From Arcticimaribacter sp002477625 (GTDB taxonomy: Bacteria > Bacteroidota > Bacteroidia > Flavobacteriales > Flavobacteriaceae), in NCBI GenBank assembly GCA_943846665.1, contig OX044358.1, positions 558,001 to 622,000 of the forward strand: a stretch of 64,000 bases of DNA, given 5' to 3'. The notes beneath the pieces are model-generated. The model was not told the origin of the DNA. It saw only the letters and a list, made by a program, of their open reading frames with translations, and ran no database searches. Positions 9,125 to 17,981 of the stretch are shown one piece after another; position 1 is the stretch's first letter; each line of letters begins with the position of its first letter. The translations under genes were made by a program, and so were the position numbers.

Positions 9125-10855
9125 TCATTTCTTAATTTCAAAGACTTCATAACCGCTATGTTCTAACAAGTAGAACGCACGATTTTGATAGCCAGTATTG
9201 AGATTGGGTACATAATCAAAACGAGATTCGATGTATTCTGTCTCTCCAATATCATCCGAACTCAACTGTTTTTGATGCGCTAAACGCAAAATCACATCCA
9301 TAGTCACATCATATCCTCTTAACGCTTCCCGTTTTGGCAAATCCCCAAATGAACTGACGTAGAGGGAATCAAATTGTTCTGAACGGTTACTGTCATCTGA
9401 ATATGCTCCTGCGGTATAGGTGAACTTTAAATTCCCCAATTGTTTTTTAGATATATTGGAATCATCATAGGCATTCGATCTGAAGGTTGTAAACAATTGT
9501 ACATCGCGCTCTTTGGAAACTTGTGAATTGAGTAAAGAGGTTACACTTGCGATAAGGCCTAAGTTCTGAGATTCAAAAACCACCTTGTTGGATAAGGTAT
9601 CAACTAATAAAGAATCTATCAAGTCGGGGACTACATACCCACCAGCCTCTGGACGCAAAATTTGAGCAAAAGGAAAACGGTTTTGCAATTGTTTTTCTAC
9701 TTCCCTATTCAAGGTATCGGTAATAAGCAATACATTCTGCGTAGAATCGAGAACGGTGTTTAAATACGTGAACATCTTTTCTCTCAATAATTCTGGAGAA
9801 GTAACCGATTGGTATACATTGGGTCGACTGACCACTGGATTTGATGAAAGCGGGGCTACCATCGGGATCAAACTTAGGCTGTCTTGTAAGGATAGAATAT
9901 CAAAGTTTGAAGGAATCAAAGGCCCAATCAAAACGTCCGTTTTCGACCAATCCCTCTTTCTAAATTCCGTTTGCAAATACACCTTATCATTCTGGGTGTC
10001 CAGGACACCCAGAACTACTTCTATTCCCAATTGACCGGCTTCTGTAACCGCCATAACAACACCCGAGTAAAAGTCTAAGGCTAGGGTGTGCAGGTTTCTT
10101 TTCTTTAAGAGAATCTTGGTCTTTTCGATAGAATCAAATTCTATTTTATTTGTGTTGAAAGGCAACAACAACCCTAAGCTTACTTTAGAATTGAATGGAA
10201 TAGAGTCACGCAAGTCATTCTTTTCAACCAAAAGATCATCCTCTATTTTGAGATCGCCCGTTTGATCTAATGGAATTTTTAAAATCATTCCTTCTTGCAA
10301 ACCGGATGTTTGGAGGATGGGGTTTAGTAAAATTAAATCTGCCTGTGCAACCCCTAGTTTTTTTTCTAAACGATAAAAACCTTCTTTGGGTTTAACCGTA
10401 TAATAGTTAAACTCTTTTTCCAATTGCATGGTCTGAGCTTCCGTCCGTTTAGGCACTATAATTTCTTGCCCTATTTTTAAACCAGATACAACATCAGGAT
10501 TGTACTGTTCTAATTCCTGAATCGTGATACCGTATCGATAAGCCAAACGCCATTTGGTTTCTTTGGGCTGAACCAAATACGTAGACAAACTGTCGGGCAA
10601 ACTCGCTTTGGTTATTGGTTTTGGCTTTTTATAAACTGGAATTTGAAGAATCATTCTTTTCTTTAAACCAATTTTTTTAATCAAAGGATTGTATTGTTCT
10701 ATTTGTTCAATTTGAACATTATACTTCCGTGCCAACCCATACAGCGTTTCTTTCTTTTTCACTTTATGGCGTTCAAAAGAATCTGGTTTGACTTGAGCAG
10801 TCAACGTCATGCCAAACAATATAAGAAGGGACAGTAAAAAATATTTAATACGCAT
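9125..10855 (-). CDS. LysM-repeat protein fused to a periplasmic-binding-protein-like domain
   Basis: 576 residues. An N-terminal signal peptide ends near LTAQ. Three LysM-like modules follow at about residues 28-76, 88-136 and 150-198, each with the pattern VKxKExxYxLxxKxxV...NPxI...GxxLxIP; LysM binds N-acetylglucosamine glycans such as peptidoglycan. From about residue 228 to the end the sequence resembles a type 1 periplasmic-binding fold of the branched-chain-amino-acid ABC receptor type (VSLGLLLPFNTN, FYSGVVMAV, DVLIGPLIPSN, RGYDVTMDVILRL). No transporter genes are adjacent, so it more likely acts as an envelope sensor or structural protein than in import. It lies 15 bases downstream of guaA and may be co-transcribed. 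Confidence 0.82.
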   Translation of the reverse strand: MRIKYFLLSLLILFGMTLTAQVKPDSFERHKVKKKETLYGLARKYNVQIEQIEQYNPLIKKIGLKKRMILQIPVYKKPKPITKASLPDSLSTYLVQPKETKWRLAYRYGITIQELEQYNPDVVSGLKIGQEIIVPKRTEAQTMQLEKEFNYYTVKPKEGFYRLEKKLGVAQADLILLNPILQTSGLQEGMILKIPLDQTGDLKIEDDLLVEKNDLRDSIPFNSKVSLGLLLPFNTNKIEFDSIEKTKILLKKRNLHTLALDFYSGVVMAVTEAGQLGIEVVLGVLDTQNDKVYLQTEFRKRDWSKTDVLIGPLIPSNFDILSLQDSLSLIPMVAPLSSNPVVSRPNVYQSVTSPELLREKMFTYLNTVLDSTQNVLLITDTLNREVEKQLQNRFPFAQILRPEAGGYVVPDLIDSLLVDTLSNKVVFESQNLGLIASVTSLLNSQVSKERDVQLFTTFRSNAYDDSNISKKQLGNLKFTYTAGAYSDDSNRSEQFDSLYVSSFGDLPKREALRGYDVTMDVILRLAHQKQLSSDDIGETEYIESRFDYVPNLNTGYQNRAFYLLEHSGYEVFEIKK

Positions 10856-10870
10856 ATTCGAAGTTAAAAA

Positions 10871-12400
10871 TTATTCCCATTCAATCGTTGCAGGTGGCTT
10901 GGAACTGATATCGTATACCACGCGATTTACCCCTTGCACTCGATTAATTATATCATTGGAAATCTTCTGCAAAAATTCATAGGGTAAATCTACCCAGTCA
11001 GCAGTCATTCCATCGGTAGACGAAACAGCTCGTAGCGCAACACATTTTTCATAGGTTCGCTCATCACCCATCACCCCTACACTATTCACAGGAAGTAAAA
11101 TAGCTCCTGCTTGCCAGACCTTGTCGTACAGTCCGTCCCGTTTTAAACCATTGATAAAAATAGCATCGACCTCTTGGAGCATGCTTACTTTTTCGGCTGT
11201 GATATCCCCTAAAATTCGAATTGCTAAACCCGGTCCAGGAAATGGGTGTCTTCCAATCAATTCTGGATCTATTCCCAAACTGATTCCAACGCGCCTTACT
11301 TCATCTTTGAAAAGCATACGCAATGGCTCTACAATTTTCAATTTCATATAATCCGGTAAGCCTCCTACATTGTGATGTGACTTAATTGTTGCGGAAGGTC
11401 CATTTACAGATATGGACTCAATTACATCAGGATATATTGTTCCTTGTGCCAACCAAGTGGCACCGTCGATCAATTTTGATTCGTCATCAAAAACATCAAT
11501 AAAGGTGTTTCCAATGGCTTTTCGTTTGGCTTCAGGATCAGAAATTCCAGCTAATTTATCTAAGAAACGCTTCGAAGCATCAACCCCTTTTACATTCAAT
11601 CCCATGCCGTTGTATTGCTCCAAGACACTAGAGAATTCATCTTTCCGAAGCAGCCCATTATTCACAAAAATACAGGTCAGTTGATCTCCAATTGCCTGAT
11701 GCAATAAAATTGCAGCAACAGTAGAATCAACTCCTCCAGATAGACCTAAAATAACTTTCTCTGATCCAATTTGTTTGCGCAACGACTCTAAAGTCATTGA
11801 AACAAAAGAATCTGGAGTCCAGTCTTGTTTCACTCCAGCAATGTCGACTAAGAAATTAGAAAGCAATTGTTTTCCGTCGGTTGTGTGATAAACTTCTGGG
11901 TGAAATTGTATCGCATAAGTAGATTCGCCGGCTATTCGATAGGCGGCATTTTCAACATCAGAGGTACTCGCTAGTCGAACCCCGCCTGTTGGTAATTCTT
12001 TTATGGTATCACTATGACTCATCCACACTTGACTTCCCGTTTCAATTGAATTGAAAAAAGCTTCCTCTGAAGCTACAAAAGACAAATTGGCGCGTCCGTA
12101 CTCTCTTATATTGGAAGGACTAACTTTTCCTCCTGAAAAATGTGCTAAATATTGTGCTCCGTAACAAACTGAAAGTAACGGTAGTTTCCCACGAATTCCA
12201 GACAAATCAGGATGGGGTGCATCTTCTGAACGAACGGAATAAGGAGACCCCGATAAAATGACCGCTTTGAACGGGCTTAAATCTTGTGGGGGATTGTTAT
12301 ACGGGTGTATTTCGCAATAGATAAACAACTCTCGGACACGACGTGCAATTAATTGAGTGTACTGCGATCCGAAGTCTAAAATGAGTACTTTTTCTTCCAT
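10871..12400 (-). CDS. guaA: GMP synthase (glutamine-hydrolysing)
   Basis: 509 residues from the ATG at 12400. A TTG two codons upstream opens the longer frame, but ATG followed by EEKVLILDFGSQYTQLI matches the family start. It aminates XMP to GMP. The glutamine amidotransferase domain has its nucleophile in LLSVCYGAQYLAHF and the His/Glu pair in AIQFHPEVYH; the ATP pyrophosphatase domain has GLSGGVDSTVAA; the C-terminal dimerisation domain has GRHPFPGPGLAIRILG. A TATTTTTG box ends three bases upstream of the ATG, so its mRNA may be leaderless. Confidence 0.96.
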   Translation of the reverse strand: MEEKVLILDFGSQYTQLIARRVRELFIYCEIHPYNNPPQDLSPFKAVILSGSPYSVRSEDAPHPDLSGIRGKLPLLSVCYGAQYLAHFSGGKVSPSNIREYGRANLSFVASEEAFFNSIETGSQVWMSHSDTIKELPTGGVRLASTSDVENAAYRIAGESTYAIQFHPEVYHTTDGKQLLSNFLVDIAGVKQDWTPDSFVSMTLESLRKQIGSEKVILGLSGGVDSTVAAILLHQAIGDQLTCIFVNNGLLRKDEFSSVLEQYNGMGLNVKGVDASKRFLDKLAGISDPEAKRKAIGNTFIDVFDDESKLIDGATWLAQGTIYPDVIESISVNGPSATIKSHHNVGGLPDYMKLKIVEPLRMLFKDEVRRVGISLGIDPELIGRHPFPGPGLAIRILGDITAEKVSMLQEVDAIFINGLKRDGLYDKVWQAGAILLPVNSVGVMGDERTYEKCVALRAVSSTDGMTADWVDLPYEFLQKISNDIINRVQGVNRVVYDISSKPPATIEWE

Positions 12401-12403
12401 ACG

Positions 12404-12411
12404 CAAAAATA
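12404..12411 (-). promoter_or_regulatory. Candidate -7 box almost touching the guaA start
   Basis: TATTTTTG on the minus strand, three bases before the guaA ATG (12400). A perfect TAnnTTTG this close implies transcription starting at or near the start codon. No clear -33 element. Confidence 0.35.
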
Positions 12412-12462
12412 CAATTTAATCTTCGGTCAGAAAAAACTCCAACGAAATTTTAGCAAAAAGAA

Positions 12463-14073
12463 TTAGTCTAAAACAATCCAATCGAACTTCAAAGAAAGTG
12501 GATCGAGTTGTTTCGATAAAAGGGAAAGAATTTCGCTCCCGTATTGCAGGTAAAACTCAGAAAAGTTAACGGTTCGTTCTTGGAGTGATTCATTTGGAAA
12601 AAGAGCGTCATGTACTAGGGTTAGTCGCTGTACTTGATCAGCAAGTTTGCGTTTTTGGGCTAATAACAAACGTTGTTCCAGCTTGTCGATTCCTTTGAAC
12701 TGTTTTACTTGTTGTGCTTTAACGGCTCCTTCAAATGAAGCATCCGTTTCTAAAACCAAACGCTCCAAATGAGTAAACTGTTCTTCTAGCACTTTCTTAA
12801 AGGGTTGTAGGTCCAGATCGATATTACTGATCTGACGTACTTTTTTATTAATCAAAGAAGGTCGCTTTAAAAAAACATCTGCAGGAGTCAACTGCAAACG
12901 GTCTAACTTATCGGCTAGTTTCCGAGGCACAAGTACGGCAGCATTTCGGTGCACTAGTATGGGGAAAGCTACTTTTTGAGATTCGAAATACGCTTTTAAC
13001 TCTAACCAATAAGCCAACTCTCCTCCTCCACCTATATAACACAGATTGGGTAAAATTGTCTCTTGGTATAAAGGACGCATCAATACATTGGGAGAAAAGC
13101 GATCAGGAGTTTTCTGGAGTTCTTGAAGGAGTTCAGCTTGAGTCCAAGATCGGGTGTTATCTGCATCCGCAAAACCACTCGCAGTTCGAACCAGACGCAA
13201 ACGATCGGTTTGTGTTAGATAAAATAAATTGATCTCTCTGGGATTCACCTGAGGTACATATTCAGAATCATAGTCCAATTGAAGTTTACTGATCGTTTTT
13301 TCCACTTCAACTTGGCAGCTGCCAGAACGTAATTCTTCTTCCATCTTAGGAGCAAAAATTTGCTTCAAAGGACGATCATCTCCGTCGAGAATAACCAAGC
13401 CTTCAGAATGAAATAATTGGTGTACAAATTTACGAGTAGCCTCGGTGAGTGATTTGGAAGACAAATAACTTTCCCTTATTAAATTTTTAATTTCTTGTGC
13501 AGAAGAAGAGGATCCCAATTCAGCGTCAAATAGAGTAAACAAGGGCTCCAGTCCGTCTAAAGAAAAACGCCCAACCGCCCCTGCTTTGTTGCGGTTCCAC
13601 TTAAAGTTTTTTCCCTTGAAATTAAAAAATGAAATTTCTTCAAAATCATGATCTTCTGTTGCCATCCAATAGAGGGGTACAAAATTAAAATCAGGATGTG
13701 CCTTTTTAAGTGTTTTACAAAGATTTAGGGTACTGATTATTTTATATAAAAAATACAAGGGCCCAGTCATTAAGTTGAGCTGATGTCCGGTAGTAATTGT
13801 AAATGTATTGGATAAAGTAAGGCGTTCGATGTTCAAATCAACTGGGCTTCCTTTCTGTAAAAGGTTGCTGTATTGACTTATAAGAGAGGACACTAGAACC
13901 TCGCGTTGGTTTGGAGAGAAATTTTCCTTCTTTTCTATAAGTTGAACTTTAAAATTGTCCAAAGTAGGAGGGTTGCCATAAAAGGCATCCAAGGACTCTT
14001 TACCTTCAAAAAGATCGCAGACCATTTTTGAAACAAAACCAGTATCTCTGTAAGAAATTTGTTGCGATTGCAT
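12463..14073 (-). CDS. bshC: Bacillithiol biosynthesis cysteine-adding enzyme BshC
   Basis: 536 residues, normal BshC length. It is thought to join cysteine to glucosaminyl-malate in the last step of bacillithiol synthesis, giving the main low-molecular-weight thiol of many Bacteroidota. Family marks are TITTGHQLNLMTGPLYFLYKIIS, PLYWMATEDHDFEEI, WTQAELL, and CYIGGGGELAYWLELK, which sit in the nucleotide-binding core; the C-terminal coiled coil (about 400-500) is rich in Leu, Lys and Gln. bshA and bshB are not in the window. It lies 62 bases upstream of guaA and is divergent from the peptidase gene. Confidence 0.92.
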   Translation of the reverse strand: MQSQQISYRDTGFVSKMVCDLFEGKESLDAFYGNPPTLDNFKVQLIEKKENFSPNQREVLVSSLISQYSNLLQKGSPVDLNIERLTLSNTFTITTGHQLNLMTGPLYFLYKIISTLNLCKTLKKAHPDFNFVPLYWMATEDHDFEEISFFNFKGKNFKWNRNKAGAVGRFSLDGLEPLFTLFDAELGSSSSAQEIKNLIRESYLSSKSLTEATRKFVHQLFHSEGLVILDGDDRPLKQIFAPKMEEELRSGSCQVEVEKTISKLQLDYDSEYVPQVNPREINLFYLTQTDRLRLVRTASGFADADNTRSWTQAELLQELQKTPDRFSPNVLMRPLYQETILPNLCYIGGGGELAYWLELKAYFESQKVAFPILVHRNAAVLVPRKLADKLDRLQLTPADVFLKRPSLINKKVRQISNIDLDLQPFKKVLEEQFTHLERLVLETDASFEGAVKAQQVKQFKGIDKLEQRLLLAQKRKLADQVQRLTLVHDALFPNESLQERTVNFSEFYLQYGSEILSLLSKQLDPLSLKFDWIVLD

Positions 14074-14125
14074 AAATGACTTTCGTATAGGTAAAGATAT
14101 TCGTTCTCCCTAGAATAAAAAAGAT

Positions 14126-14156
14126 ATCGTTTAAATTATATATTTACAAACGATAA
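14126..14156. promoter_or_regulatory. Inverted repeat in the M14 peptidase promoter region
   Basis: TATCGTTT (14126-14133) and AAACGATA (14149-14156) are perfect inverted repeats of 8 bases around a 15-base AT-rich spacer that contains a -7-like TATATTTA. It ends 9 bases before the ATG at 14166. It could be an operator or a 5' mRNA hairpin; unproven. Confidence 0.3.
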
Positions 14157-14165
14157 AAAAACACC

Positions 14166-16619
14166 ATGAAAAAAATACTCCTTTCGCTGCTCAGTTTATT
14201 GCTTGGATTAAGCGGCAATGCACAGCTAAAATCACCATCAGATTTCCTAGGCTATGAACTAGGAACTAAGTTCACCAGACACCACCAAGTTATCGACTAT
14301 GTAAATCACGTAGCTGAAAACTCAGATTTTGCACAAACTACGCCCTACGGAAAAACCAATGAGGACAGAACATTACAATTGGTTTATTTATCTGCTCCAG
14401 AAAATCTTGCTCAATTAGAAACAATGCGTAAAGATCACTTACGTTCTATTGGATATGCTGAGGGAGCAAAGGAAACAACAAAAGGATTCAGTATCGTTTG
14501 GTTGAGTTATAATGTGCATGGAAATGAATCTACCAGTACAGAAGCAGCCCTTAAAACCTTGCACACCTTGGTCACAGAAAAGCAAGATTGGTTAGAAAAT
14601 CTTATCGTGATCCTAGATCCCTGTATCAATCCTGACGGTAGAGACCGTTATGTCAATTGGTATAACCAAGTAAAAAGTACTCCTTTTGATAGTTCTCCCT
14701 TGGCAAATGAACATTTTGAAGATTGGCCTGGAGGGAGATACAACCACTATTATTTTGATCTCAACCGCGACTGGGCATGGTTGAGTCAGAAAGAATCGCA
14801 ACAACGCTTGCCTAACTATTTGGCTTGGATGCCACAAATACATGTTGATTTTCACGAACAAGGGGTCGATAGTCCCTATTATTTTGCGCCAGCAGTAGAA
14901 CCCTATCATGAGGTCATTACCGACTTTCAGCGTGATTTTCAGGCTACCATTGCTAAAAATCACAGCCGCTATTTTGACAAAGAAGGCTGGTTGTATTTTA
15001 CAGATGAAGTTTTTGACCTGCTCTACCCGGGCTACGGAGACACCTACCCCATGTTTAACGGCGCCATCGGGATGACCTATGAACAAGGTGGAAGCGGACG
15101 TGCAGGTTTAAGCATTCGCAACAGCGTAGGTGATTTATTGAGTCTCAAAGATCGTATTGCGCATCACTATACAAGTGGTCTTTCAACGGTTGAAGTGGCG
15201 CACAATAATGTCATGCGTTTAAACAAAGAATTCATCGCCTATCATGCCGATAATAAAGGAAAATATGCCACCTATGCCCTTGAAGGCCCAACGGATAAAA
15301 TGGATGCCTTGAAGCGTTTACTCGATGCGCATCAAATTCCCGTAAAGCAATTGGCTCAAACTACCAACATCAAAGGAATTGATTTTGCTACACAAAAAAC
15401 TAAAAACCTTTCTTTTAGCTCTGAAGCAATCATCCTCAAGGGTAATGGCCAAAAAAGCAAGCTGATTCAAGCCTTGTTCGAACCGCAAACCCAATTTTCT
15501 GACTCCTTGACCTATGATATTACATCCTGGGCATTGCCCTACGCCTATGGATTAAAAGCTGTTGCTAGCAATCAAAACGTAAAAACAAAACCCTATGCAA
15601 CTTCAACAGAACGGCCTTCAATAGAAAAGAACGCCTACGCCTATGCAGCAGAACGCAAAAGCATTCAAGACGGTCAATATTTAGCTGCGCTCATCAAGGC
15701 AGGAATTCGGGTTTCCTTCAACAAAGTTCCACTAACGAATGGCGGAAAAGCTTGGGATATGGGAAGCGTATTTGTTTTAAAAACACAAAATAAACACATC
15801 GCTGATTTGGGTGAACTGGTAGCAAAAATCGCCAAAGAAACCAACCAAGAGGTGAGCGCACTCAGTTCTGGATTGTCAGATCAAGGTCCTGACTTGGGGT
15901 CAAATCAGATGCGTTTTATCGCAAACAAAACCATTGGTCTTTTAAAAAGCGACCGCTCATCTCCACTGGCTTATGGAGAAATTTGGCATTTCTTTGAACA
16001 ACAGCTCAACTACCCCATCATCCAGTTAAGTGAGAAACGACTCAACGACCGTTTTTTAGCCGAATTAGATGTATTAATCATACCTTCAGGATACTACTCC
16101 AATCTTTTTGATGCTGAAGGGAAAAATGCGTTGAGTAAATGGGTCAAGGCAGGCGGAAGAGTAATTGCACTCGGTAGTGCTTTAAACGCCTTTACCAACA
16201 ATAATCTCTTTAGTTTGGAACGTAAAAAAGGAACCGATGAGGACAGCGAAGACATTGCATTTGGCGATCAAGAACGCGAGAGCATCCGCTCGGTCATCTA
16301 CGGAAGTATTTATAAAGCGAATGTCGATTCAAGCCATCCGCTTGCAGCGGGATATTCTTCCAAATACTTTACGCTCAAAACCAATGCTGCTGCCTATACG
16401 ATGTTGGAAGACAATGGAACTGTAGCCTATCTTTCGAAAGATGTCCGGCCTGTTGCTGGTTTTAGTGGAGACAAGGCAATTGAATTGCAAAGCGAGTCCT
16501 TGTTGTTTGGAACAGAAACTGTTGGTCGCGGTTCTGTCGTTTATTTTGTCGACAATCCCTTATACCGTAGTTTTTGGGAAAATGGAAAACTATGGCTGGT
16601 CAATGCCCTTTTCATGTAA
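14166..16619 (+). CDS. Secreted zinc carboxypeptidase, M14 family
   Basis: 817 residues with a clear signal peptide cleaved after NAQ20. The M14 zinc-peptidase domain spans about residues 30-340: zinc ligands in VHGNES (His118, Glu121), substrate-binding DPCINPDGRDRY, FDLNRDW, the third zinc-ligand region VDFHEQG (His226 or His230) and the catalytic Glu in GMTYEQGGSGRAG (Glu306). The remaining 450 residues include a class I glutamine-amidotransferase-like fold region (DVLIIPSGYYSNLF, WVKAGGRVIALGSAL), as in other large Bacteroidetes M14 peptidases. It probably digests extracellular or periplasmic peptides. The LVIVD lipoprotein gene follows 42 bases later on the same strand. Confidence 0.92.
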   Translation: MKKILLSLLSLLLGLSGNAQLKSPSDFLGYELGTKFTRHHQVIDYVNHVAENSDFAQTTPYGKTNEDRTLQLVYLSAPENLAQLETMRKDHLRSIGYAEGAKETTKGFSIVWLSYNVHGNESTSTEAALKTLHTLVTEKQDWLENLIVILDPCINPDGRDRYVNWYNQVKSTPFDSSPLANEHFEDWPGGRYNHYYFDLNRDWAWLSQKESQQRLPNYLAWMPQIHVDFHEQGVDSPYYFAPAVEPYHEVITDFQRDFQATIAKNHSRYFDKEGWLYFTDEVFDLLYPGYGDTYPMFNGAIGMTYEQGGSGRAGLSIRNSVGDLLSLKDRIAHHYTSGLSTVEVAHNNVMRLNKEFIAYHADNKGKYATYALEGPTDKMDALKRLLDAHQIPVKQLAQTTNIKGIDFATQKTKNLSFSSEAIILKGNGQKSKLIQALFEPQTQFSDSLTYDITSWALPYAYGLKAVASNQNVKTKPYATSTERPSIEKNAYAYAAERKSIQDGQYLAALIKAGIRVSFNKVPLTNGGKAWDMGSVFVLKTQNKHIADLGELVAKIAKETNQEVSALSSGLSDQGPDLGSNQMRFIANKTIGLLKSDRSSPLAYGEIWHFFEQQLNYPIIQLSEKRLNDRFLAELDVLIIPSGYYSNLFDAEGKNALSKWVKAGGRVIALGSALNAFTNNNLFSLERKKGTDEDSEDIAFGDQERESIRSVIYGSIYKANVDSSHPLAAGYSSKYFTLKTNAAAYTMLEDNGTVAYLSKDVRPVAGFSGDKAIELQSESLLFGTETVGRGSVVYFVDNPLYRSFWENGKLWLVNALFM

Positions 16620-16661
16620 AGCATGGCATACATTTTGCGGCTGAAATAGAAAAAATAGATT

Positions 16662-17981
16662 ATGAACCCTTCAGTACGCTCCTACATATACTTGTTTTTA
16701 GTTGCCCTATTTTTTTTAGGTTGCAACCTGTTCAAAGATGAAGTAATTGATGACACTGAATTGGTTGATGTCACTTATTTTGTACCCGTCTACGAAACCA
16801 CTGATCAACTAGCACAAAAAGTAAGTATTGATCCTCCCGAAGATTATGCGCAGGCTGGAAAAATCGTCACCTATCAACAGTACATTTTCATCAATAAGCC
16901 CCAAGAAGGCATTCATGTGGTAGACAATAGCGATCCGGCAAATCCCCAGAATCTGCATTTTATTTCCATCCCGGGTTCCTTGGACATGAGTATTATAGAC
17001 GATCATCTTTATAGCGATATGTTTTCCGCATTGGTGGTTTTTGACATCAGCAGCATCACCCAACCTGAAATCATCAAGGAGTTTACTGTAGAAGATGTGT
17101 TTTATTACAATCCATACATCACACTAGAATCAGTCGTTAATACAGTCGAAAGCAGTGAATTTACTCGATATGATCCTGTGGACAATACATTGGGAATTGT
17201 AACCGGATGGCGCACCGAAATACGCCAAGAACCTCTTGATGCGTTTGAATTACGCTATGAAATACTTGAAAGTGTTGATTTTATGACTGCAATCGCTGAG
17301 ACCGATCAAAGTTTTGGAAAAATTTCAACTGCAGGTTCGATGACCCGTTTTCTCCCTATTGATCGGTATTTATACACCATCAATTTCAATGAATTGGTTT
17401 TGTTTTCTATTGAGGAAGATTATCGACCCTCACGTTTTGCTCGCTTGGATACAGGTACCCAAGCCGAAACTCTTTTTCAACTCAACGATTTACTTTTTGT
17501 AGGATCGACCACGGGTATGCTGATGTATGATGTTTCTATTTCTAGTAATCCGGATTACATCAACAGCATCAATCATTTTAGAAGTTGTGATCCTGTAGTT
17601 GCTGATGAAAATTATGCCTATGTTACTTTACGCGGAGGCACTAATTGTTTTACGGAGTCCAATGAATTACAAATCGTCGATATCCGCGACCCCCAAAACC
17701 TTGAAGTCGTTGCACGTCAAATTATGTTTAATCCCCATGGCTTGGCTATTCACCAAGATCACTTAATTGTATGTGATGGAAGTGCAGGCCTGAAAGTGCT
17801 GAATGTGTCCGATCGAGTAAACCCTGAAGTAGTTCACACAGAGATAATTCCATTTGCCTATGACATCATTGTGGATTATCCCACTGCGGTTGTAGTAGGA
17901 GAAGGAGTCATTTACCAATACGATTTAAGTGAACTCCCAGCCATTAGCAAAACAGCAGAGTTGATTTTAACTACCGACTAG
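16662..17981 (+). CDS. LVIVD-repeat lipoprotein
   Basis: 439 residues. The signal peptide ends in the lipobox FFLGC (Cys21), so the protein is a lipoprotein. The body has beta-propeller-like repeats of the LVIVD type: GIHVVDNSDPANP, ALVVFDISSITQPE, MLMYDVSISSNPD, LQIVDIRDPQNLE and LKVLNVSDRVNPE, spaced by 40-90 residues. Such repeats form surface-exposed propellers of unknown ligand. It follows the M14 peptidase gene on the same strand and may be co-transcribed with it. Its last 11 bases overlap the 3' end of convergent rimO. Confidence 0.85.
   Translation: MNPSVRSYIYLFLVALFFLGCNLFKDEVIDDTELVDVTYFVPVYETTDQLAQKVSIDPPEDYAQAGKIVTYQQYIFINKPQEGIHVVDNSDPANPQNLHFISIPGSLDMSIIDDHLYSDMFSALVVFDISSITQPEIIKEFTVEDVFYYNPYITLESVVNTVESSEFTRYDPVDNTLGIVTGWRTEIRQEPLDAFELRYEILESVDFMTAIAETDQSFGKISTAGSMTRFLPIDRYLYTINFNELVLFSIEEDYRPSRFARLDTGTQAETLFQLNDLLFVGSTTGMLMYDVSISSNPDYINSINHFRSCDPVVADENYAYVTLRGGTNCFTESNELQIVDIRDPQNLEVVARQIMFNPHGLAIHQDHLIVCDGSAGLKVLNVSDRVNPEVVHTEIIPFAYDIIVDYPTAVVVGEGVIYQYDLSELPAISKTAELILTTD

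Noticed and set aside
14613..15086. A 157-codon open frame on the minus strand inside the M14 peptidase gene
   Set aside because: It lies antisense within a clear peptidase gene whose zinc motifs are intact, has no family-like motifs, and shows the codon pattern of a reverse-strand shadow.
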